From positions 1 through 34,042 of the forward strand of contig LOER01000008.1 in the NCBI GenBank assembly GCA_001515945.1: a stretch of DNA of 34,042 nucleotides, in the 5' to 3' direction. Numbering within the stretch: position 1 is the first letter of the stretch; every line of letters begins with the position of its first letter. This DNA comes from Desulfitibacter sp. BRH_c19 (lineage in GTDB: Bacteria > Bacillota > DSM-16504 > Desulfitibacterales > Desulfitibacteraceae). Made by a program: the position numbers and the translations under genes. This document shows, piece by piece, positions 29,637-34,042 of the stretch. A model generated the notes under the pieces. That model saw only the letters and a program-made list of their open reading frames with translations. It was not told where the DNA came from and did not search any database.

Positions 29637-29906
29637 ACGATTTATTTCTACTCGAAAATTTGATAAACAGTTTAAGTCTCTGATAAAAAAACTCAAAAAC
29701 AATCATCCAAGGCTATTGAACTTTTCATAAAAGACCCTACCCATCCTGCCTTACGTTTTAAAAGAATCCAAGGAACGGATAACTTCTTTGAAATATCTGT
29801 AAACATGTCAATCAGAATAGTTATCGAGACCACTAAATCTGACAATGATCAAATAAACACTCTTTTTATAATTCGTAAAACTGAAGCTGTTTTCCCACCA
29901 AAATAA
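29629..29906 (+). pseudogene. Frameshifted RelE-like toxin gene
   Basis: ATG at 29629 overlaps the antitoxin end. MTRRFISTRKFDKQFKSLIK is followed by a frameshift in the A-rich tract at about 29686-29700. The remaining frame is SKAIELFIKDPTHPALRFKRI, then FEISVNMSIRIVIE and a C-terminal TEAVFPPK, typical of RelE/YafQ-type toxins. Antitoxin and toxin are both broken, as expected if the toxin had to be lost once the antitoxin failed. Confidence 0.78.
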
Positions 29907-29953
29907 GATTTTAATCCCATTTACATTCCATTGCATTTTCTGCGGCAGTTTAC

Positions 29954-30090
29954 GTCTAACGTTCCCGTGATTTGCGAACTTGGTAGTTGGCGCGATTTTT
30001 AACCCCAAAGTCTCGCCTACTTCAAAAATCATGACAATTACCAAGTTAGGTCGAAAGCGAAAGCCGGAGCCGCAAATCATCGTGTTAGGC
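29954..30090 (-). repeat. attC-like cassette repeat, family A, canonical terminal boxes
   Basis: GTCTAAC (29954-29960) and GTTAGGC (30084-30090) fit the integron RYYYAAC / GTTRRRY consensus. GTGATTTGCG pairs with CGCAAATCAT, and AACTTGGTAGTTG with CAATTACCAAGTT. The AGGTCGAAAGCGAAAGCCGGAGC bulge is on the right arm only. The minus-strand gene at 30085-30915 ends inside the right box. Confidence 0.85.
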
Positions 30091-30915
30091 AGAGTTGCCG
30101 TTCAGTACAACAAATACTTCATTCACCTGGTGCCCGAATTTTTTTGTCAATCTAGACTTGCCTAGATTAGACTTTATTATTTTCTTTATATCAGGATCAT
30201 TTTTCTGAGCCCACTCCTTCATAAGATCAAAACCTTCAGTAGGTAGTTTTGCAACAAATACACTTATTGCGTACTCAAGTCCTTTCCTTAATACACGAAA
30301 TTCTTCAGTCTTTCGAATTTCTCTCCTCAAGTTAATTATGTCTTTCAAAATTCTTTCCGTAATTTTAAAGCAGAATAGTACATTATCTTTTTCATTCAAA
30401 ACAGGAGGGTGTGCTAGGGCCGCTATAATTGCTCTTTTTTCTAAAATAGAAGCGTCATCATCAATCCACTTATTAAAGATTAATTCTGCTTGTCTAAAAT
30501 CATTCTCTTCAATCCATTGAAGACCTATAGCTACAGCTTCCCTAACTCGCCATCTTGAATCATTTGCTGCAGCCTGCAATAGTTCAATAATTTTTTCTTT
30601 CTTTTCAAAATCGACACATTTAAATATAGCTCCCAGAGCTTGTACAGCACAAAAAGGGATGAATTCTTGAGGGCTATCTGATGGAGTATCTTCAGATGCT
30701 ACTCCTGCCCATTCATTTAAAGTTAGCCATAAGTTATCATCAATGTATTGCATTTCTTTTAAGCTATCGGCAAATGCATAAGCTAACTCCAAATTACCTC
30801 TTGGCCCTGGTAAGTTGGAATTAAAAATTAATATGTCTTTCAGTTCTCTAAAAGCACTCTCACTCTTAATTATTAACGGTTTCAATTGTATTCCATATTC
30901 TTCACGTTTGCTCAT
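30085..30915 (-). CDS. HEAT-repeat-like protein whose stop codon lies in the attC-like box
   Basis: 276 residues with AGGAG before the ATG. Helical repeats are visible: FIPFCAVQALGAIFKCVD, NDSRWRVREAVAIGLQWI and SILEKRAIIAALAHPPVL, the pattern of HEAT/armadillo solenoids and also of DNA alkylation-repair AlkD-like proteins. No catalytic residues can be assigned. The TAA stop (30085-30087) is the TAA of the box GCCTAAC on the minus strand, exactly as in integron cassettes where the gene ends at the recombination site. Confidence 0.75.
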   Translation of the reverse strand: MSKREEYGIQLKPLIIKSESAFRELKDILIFNSNLPGPRGNLELAYAFADSLKEMQYIDDNLWLTLNEWAGVASEDTPSDSPQEFIPFCAVQALGAIFKCVDFEKKEKIIELLQAAANDSRWRVREAVAIGLQWIEENDFRQAELIFNKWIDDDASILEKRAIIAALAHPPVLNEKDNVLFCFKITERILKDIINLRREIRKTEEFRVLRKGLEYAISVFVAKLPTEGFDLMKEWAQKNDPDIKKIIKSNLGKSRLTKKFGHQVNEVFVVLNGNSA

Positions 30916-31035
30916 TTTTGACTCCTATGACCTCAAAAAATTTCACCCAGGCAATTTTGACAACCTGCTGTTATATGACGTCGGAAACCATAAAACTTAG
31001 GGCCACCAAAGAGGTAGCCCACAGATGACATGTTC

Positions 31036-31425
31036 CTATGAAACATCAAACTTTAATGTCAATTCTTTTAAGTTTATAATTGCTCTGGCTTCCATCAGCA
31101 AATCTAGTCCTAGCAACCCATTTATCTCACCTTTCGGATCAATAACACCAAAATCTAGCTTAAAATCTCTCAAATTTACGTTTCCAAAATTCACTTGATC
31201 AATTCGTTTTGAAAAGAAATAATGTAGACTTCCTCCAACACCATAAAATGATTTTATTTCATCCTTTAATTCAGCTACAATACCAAGATCTTCAACAATA
31301 TCAGGAGAAATAAGTGTTTCAACTGCACCAGTATCTATAACAATATTCTCAATAACTTTTACTACTCCACAATGTGTTATTTCTATTGAACTATATAGTA
31401 ATCCATCATGTAATCGTAGTTTCAT
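31036..31425 (-). CDS. Retropepsin-like aspartic protease
   Basis: 129 residues. IENIVIDTGAVETLISPDIV carries the Asp-Thr-Gly active site (about residues 31-33) of single-domain retroviral-type aspartic proteases. GLLGLDLLMEARAIINLKEL is the matching C-terminal psi-loop region. A homodimer would be needed for activity. The ribosome-binding site AGAGGT is inside the preceding gene, whose end overlaps by 20 bases, so the two work as a pair. Substrate unknown. Confidence 0.85.
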   Translation of the reverse strand: MKLRLHDGLLYSSIEITHCGVVKVIENIVIDTGAVETLISPDIVEDLGIVAELKDEIKSFYGVGGSLHYFFSKRIDQVNFGNVNLRDFKLDFGVIDPKGEINGLLGLDLLMEARAIINLKELTLKFDVS

Positions 31426-31669
31426 TACTCATACCTCTATAACCAAAAATATTCTTGATCTCAATTTCAATCTTTTCATTTCCTGTATGATAAACTATTA
31501 TGTCATCTTTAGATCTTACAAGTTCCCTTGTTGCTACTCTATTGTCATCAAATGATTCAATAACAGCCATGTCTTCAATTAATCTTTTAGTGCCTTTGAT
31601 TTTTGACTTTAATATTTGAAGTTTAACAAATCGGTTTGGATAAATCTTTCTAACTTCTTCCCATTTCAT
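31406..31669 (-). CDS. Hypothetical partner of the aspartic protease
   Basis: 87 residues with GAGGTG before the ATG. It starts MKWEEVRKIYPNRFVKLQIL and is mostly alternating beta/charged sequence (DNRVATRELVRSKDDIIVYH). No known motif. The 20-base overlap with the protease gene suggests coupled translation and a shared role, such as a substrate or inhibitor, but that is inference. Confidence 0.7.
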   Translation of the reverse strand: MKWEEVRKIYPNRFVKLQILKSKIKGTKRLIEDMAVIESFDDNRVATRELVRSKDDIIVYHTGNEKIEIEIKNIFGYRGMSNETTIT

Positions 31670-31789
31670 TCTACGACACCTCTTAAAATAAGACCTTTTG
31701 CATATTATACCATTTATGTAATAGCCAACTCTAGCATTTAATTATATTGAGGTACTAATCTTAACCAACACTAGTTCCTTTACGATGTC

Positions 31790-31955
31790 ATATAACGTTC
31801 TCGGCATTCCCGACGTGTCCGTCCCGCTAGGGCTGGCGCAAGACTTGCACATCCTAATAGCAAGACCTAATTGCAAGTCTTGCGACAGAGGACATGTGGG
31901 CGGCCCACCCCAAAGCTCACCCCACCGCACCCTTGCGGGAAAGCTCGTGTTATCT
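31790..31955 (-). repeat. attC-like cassette repeat, family B
   Basis: Box ATATAAC (31790-31796), then GTTCTCGGCATTCCCGACG. The right arm ends GCGGGAAAGCTCGTGTTATCT (box 31949-31955). Inner arms: GCGCAAGACTTGC / GCAAGTCTTGCG. The best example of family B. It starts 15 bp past the stop of the lipoprotein gene on the minus strand. Confidence 0.82.
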
Positions 31956-31970
31956 GAAGTAGCAACACTC

Positions 31971-32777
31971 TTAATCATAACCACTTACATGTGCCGGTAG
32001 TTTTTTGAACTCTTCTTTCAACTCTACAATATATACTATAAAATAGATTAAGTCTCTAAGCATTTCTTCCTCTATAGTTTCTGTTATAACTGGGGTATCC
32101 CAATATACTTCCTTTTTATTCCCATCCATCTCTATTATTAATTCATAGGTTGAATTTGGAAACCCCACTTTTTTTACAAGATGCGGTTCAAGAGGTTCAA
32201 AATTGTTAGGATAACTAAATATATCAACCTCTAGCATCTTTTCATAAATTTCTCTCATCTCACTTTTATCTAGAGTCATTTTTATGGTAATAGTACCTGC
32301 ATCAACTAAGTCCTTTATATATGTATTTTCAAATGTATTTAAAACATTTCTACCTTTAACTCCATATCTTAATAAAAAGTTAAAGTCTTTAGGCAGATCG
32401 TTATTTTTATTTTCATTAGTTTCTAACACTTTTATTTGTTTTGCTATAGGCCATCTATCGATTACAGATTTTCCATCTTCTTCTGAAAGCCATATTTCTA
32501 CAACTTCACTATATCTTAAATTAGTTGATTTAATTCTCTTACCTTCTTTGCCAATTATTATTGTATCATTAGACACTTTGATACCTTCAGCTTTAAGTAG
32601 TTGATTAGTCTCAGTAATTTCTCTAGGTAAATATACAAGGAGATACTCATCCGTTTCACCAAATGCAATTATTTTATCTCTTAAATCAGGGTTTGTAGTC
32701 TCTATTTTTGTTGTCATGCAACTAATGAACAAAAAAGATAGCAACACAATAATAGTCATGAAAACAAATCTATTCAT
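31971..32777 (-). CDS. Predicted lipoprotein, cassette gene
   Basis: 268 residues, started at the ATG at 32777 (GAGGAG upstream); the frame extends a further 7 codons. Signal peptide NRFVFMTIIVLLSFLFIS-C with the lipid-attached Cys at residue 20, then a mature region with no recognised domain. It contains repeated charged beta-type stretches and a C-terminal helix (EEEMLRDLIYFIVYIVELKEE). It should sit on the outer face of the membrane. The attC-like repeat follows at once. Confidence 0.72.
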   Translation of the reverse strand: MNRFVFMTIIVLLSFLFISCMTTKIETTNPDLRDKIIAFGETDEYLLVYLPREITETNQLLKAEGIKVSNDTIIIGKEGKRIKSTNLRYSEVVEIWLSEEDGKSVIDRWPIAKQIKVLETNENKNNDLPKDFNFLLRYGVKGRNVLNTFENTYIKDLVDAGTITIKMTLDKSEMREIYEKMLEVDIFSYPNNFEPLEPHLVKKVGFPNSTYELIIEMDGNKKEVYWDTPVITETIEEEMLRDLIYFIVYIVELKEEFKKLPAHVSGYD

Positions 32778-32820
32778 AATAATAACTCCTCGTAGCAAAT
32801 TTACTCGGCAAAGCTATTTC

Positions 32821-32959
32821 AGATAACGTTCCCGGGATTTGCGAACTTGGCGGTTGGCATGACTTTTGCCCCAAAAGCCTATCCTCCAGAAGCAAAAGGC
32901 ATGACAACTGTCAAGTTAGGTCGTAGGCGCAGCCGGAGCCGCAAATCCTCGTGTTAACT
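32821..32959 (-). repeat. attC-like cassette repeat, family A
   Basis: AGATAAC (32821-32827), then GTTCCCGGGATTTGCGAACT. The right arm ends GCAAATCCTCGTGTTAACT (box 32953-32959). Inner GGCATGACTTTTGCC / GGCAAAAG-type arms differ from 831-970 only slightly. It follows the 33032-33506 gene on the minus strand. Confidence 0.82.
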
Positions 32960-33031
32960 GAAGTGCGGACATAATCTACATTCTTATCTATAATTACAGA
33001 ATCATATAACACTCTTTTAGAGTAATTCGAT

Positions 33032-33506
33032 TTAAACTCGTTCTATTGTAACCTCCCATGATGAGAGTTTATCTTCCCCATTAAATGCAAAACCTCTATT
33101 AAGATACTTATTTTCATTTATTCTATATAAGCTTTCTGAACCCGAATAAACACCATTTTCAGAAATATAAGATGACAAAATGGTATCTCCAATAATCATA
33201 AATTTCCCAATCAATTTTCCTAATGCTGGATTTACCGATGTCCATATTGTATAATCTTTATCACTTGGCTTTGGTATGATTGAGTATTTATTAAAAAATC
33301 TTATAGGTTTTTTTCTTCAGTTCCATAAATCCATCTAGAATCCATTCGTCTTTCAAATGTTTAATCATTGTTTCTCCAAATACCTCAACCTGATTAGCTT
33401 TATGATCATAATAAAGACCTTTTGCCTTCCATTTTCCTTCGTCTAAAATGTATGTGTGCCTCAATATTATTTTCTCCTTCCTCGTCGTCATTTTAAATAA
33501 ACCCAA
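33032..33506 (-). pseudogene. Lipocalin-like or beta-rich hypothetical gene with one frameshift
   Basis: Two frames join end to end. The N-terminal part (TTG at 33506, or ATG at 33491) reads EKIILRHTYILDEGKWKAKG to MELKKKTYKIF and stops in a run of T's near 33300. Removing one T continues NKYSIIPKPSDKDYTIWTSV, then GKFMIIGDTILSSYISENGV and SSWEVTIERV. The combined product of about 158 residues is beta-rich; no family is sure. It could be a pseudogene, a sequencing error in the homopolymer, or slippage. Confidence 0.6.
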
Positions 33507-33544
33507 ACCCTTGTCATCCTATATATTGATGGACTTAGCATTTC

Positions 33545-33709
33545 CTTTAACGTTCCGAGTGTTACCGACGTATCCGTCCCGCAGGGCTGACGCAAAGCTT
33601 GCTCATTCATTTCACCTTATATATTGCAAGCTTTGTGACAGAGGGTATGTGGTGCGGCTTGCCCCAGAGCTTGTCTACACCGCACCCTTGCGGTAAAACT
33701 CTGTTATAT
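33545..33709 (-). repeat. attC-like cassette repeat, family B
   Basis: CTTTAAC (33545-33551), then GTTCCGAGTGTTACCGACGT. The right arm ends TGCGGTAAAACTCTGTTATAT (box 33703-33709). Inner arms AAAGCTTGC / GCAAGCTTT pair. It lies about 56 bp past the end of the partial gene at the window edge. Confidence 0.78.
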
Positions 33710-33765
33710 GATGTCACACTTAATATTCATTCACAAAAAAATTACATATAGTCTTTTTTAGCTCT

Positions 33766-34042
33766 TTATCCTTTTGCAAATCCCTTAATATATTCAAGCA
33801 ATAATGGAATGGCCACCTGTTTCCCTATATCAAGAGATTCTTTAAGAATCTTTCTAGCTTTGGAATCATCTTTATCATATAATGCTTCTTTTAATTCCAT
33901 TAACAGCTGACTTTGTGCTTTTTGGTCTTCAACTGAAATTTCGGTTTGATCTAAGATCTGCTTTAATAATTCTTTACTCTCTTCAGTTATTTCAATTAAT
34001 CTTTCTAAATTAGAAGGTTTTTCAACCTTTATAAATCCATTT
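33766..34042 (-). CDS. Partial helical protein, cut by the window edge
   Basis: At least 91 residues are open to the end of the window; the start lies outside. It is helical and charged: NLERLIEITEESKELLKQIL, then EDQKAQSQLLMELKEALYDK and ending LLEYIKGFAKG. A coiled-coil segment is likely in the first part. No family recognised. It has the cassette arrangement, with an attC-like repeat past its 3' end. Confidence 0.55.
   Translation of the reverse strand, partial: NGFIKVEKPSNLERLIEITEESKELLKQILDQTEISVEDQKAQSQLLMELKEALYDKDDSKARKILKESLDIGKQVAIPLLLEYIKGFAKG

Overview
The window comes from a low-GC, anaerobic Gram-positive bacterium, most likely a Clostridia-class Firmicute. The evidence is strong GGAGG-type ribosome-binding sites, AT-rich intergenic DNA, intrinsic terminators, a [4Fe-4S]-type PurF and, above all, an oxygen-sensitive pathway for the lower ligand of vitamin B12. 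I cannot name the species.

Centre (13.66-23.56 kb): a plus-strand operon of seven genes for anaerobic benzimidazole and cobamide synthesis. A clear promoter drives a leader with two complete cobalamin riboswitches in series, each followed by its own intrinsic terminator. Then come bzaA and bzaB (ThiC paralogues), cobS, a purF paralogue, bzaC (an O-methyltransferase fused to a DUF2284 domain) and two cobalamin-binding radical SAM proteins (bzaD- and bzaE-like). The gene content predicts AIR -> 5-hydroxybenzimidazole -> 5-methoxybenzimidazole -> 5-methoxy-6-methylbenzimidazole -> 5,6-dimethylbenzimidazole. CobS would attach the finished nucleotide loop. PurF would feed the purine branch that makes AIR. 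No cobT is visible here.

Both flanks (1-13.3 kb and about 26-34 kb) look like cassette arrays of an integron-like system. Small unrelated genes are separated by imperfectly palindromic repeats of about 77-190 bp. These start with a (G/A)YYTAAC- or GATAAC-like box and end with GTTAGGC/GTTATCT-like boxes. All repeats point the same way although several families share little sequence. Most cassette genes lie on the minus strand with a repeat just past their 3' end; in one case the stop codon lies inside the repeat's terminal box. Toxin-antitoxin modules (HigBA, Phd/HicA-like, MazEF-like, a broken AbrB/RelE-like pair) all lie on the opposite (+) strand. Other cassette cargo includes lipoproteins, small membrane proteins, GNAT acetyltransferases, LysE, a CPBP protein, a HEAT-like protein and a retropepsin-like protease. 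Next to the left array is an intact tyrosine recombinase (2728-3795, minus) lacking the extra segment that defines canonical IntI. It points the same way as the cassettes.

A diverged remnant of that recombinase lies at 13336-13508, just before the riboswitches. A decayed riboswitch lies behind the intact recombinase at about 4.02-4.19 kb. So the unit 'recombinase + leader + cobalamin riboswitch' occurs twice, with about 9 kb of cassettes between. Between the bza operon and the right array are a P-loop protein, a GNAT, an Asp/Glu racemase-family protein, lspA and small genes. Debris (a reverse transcriptase scrap, a transposase-like scrap, an inverted 80-90 bp element, broken genes) marks the arrays as plastic DNA.
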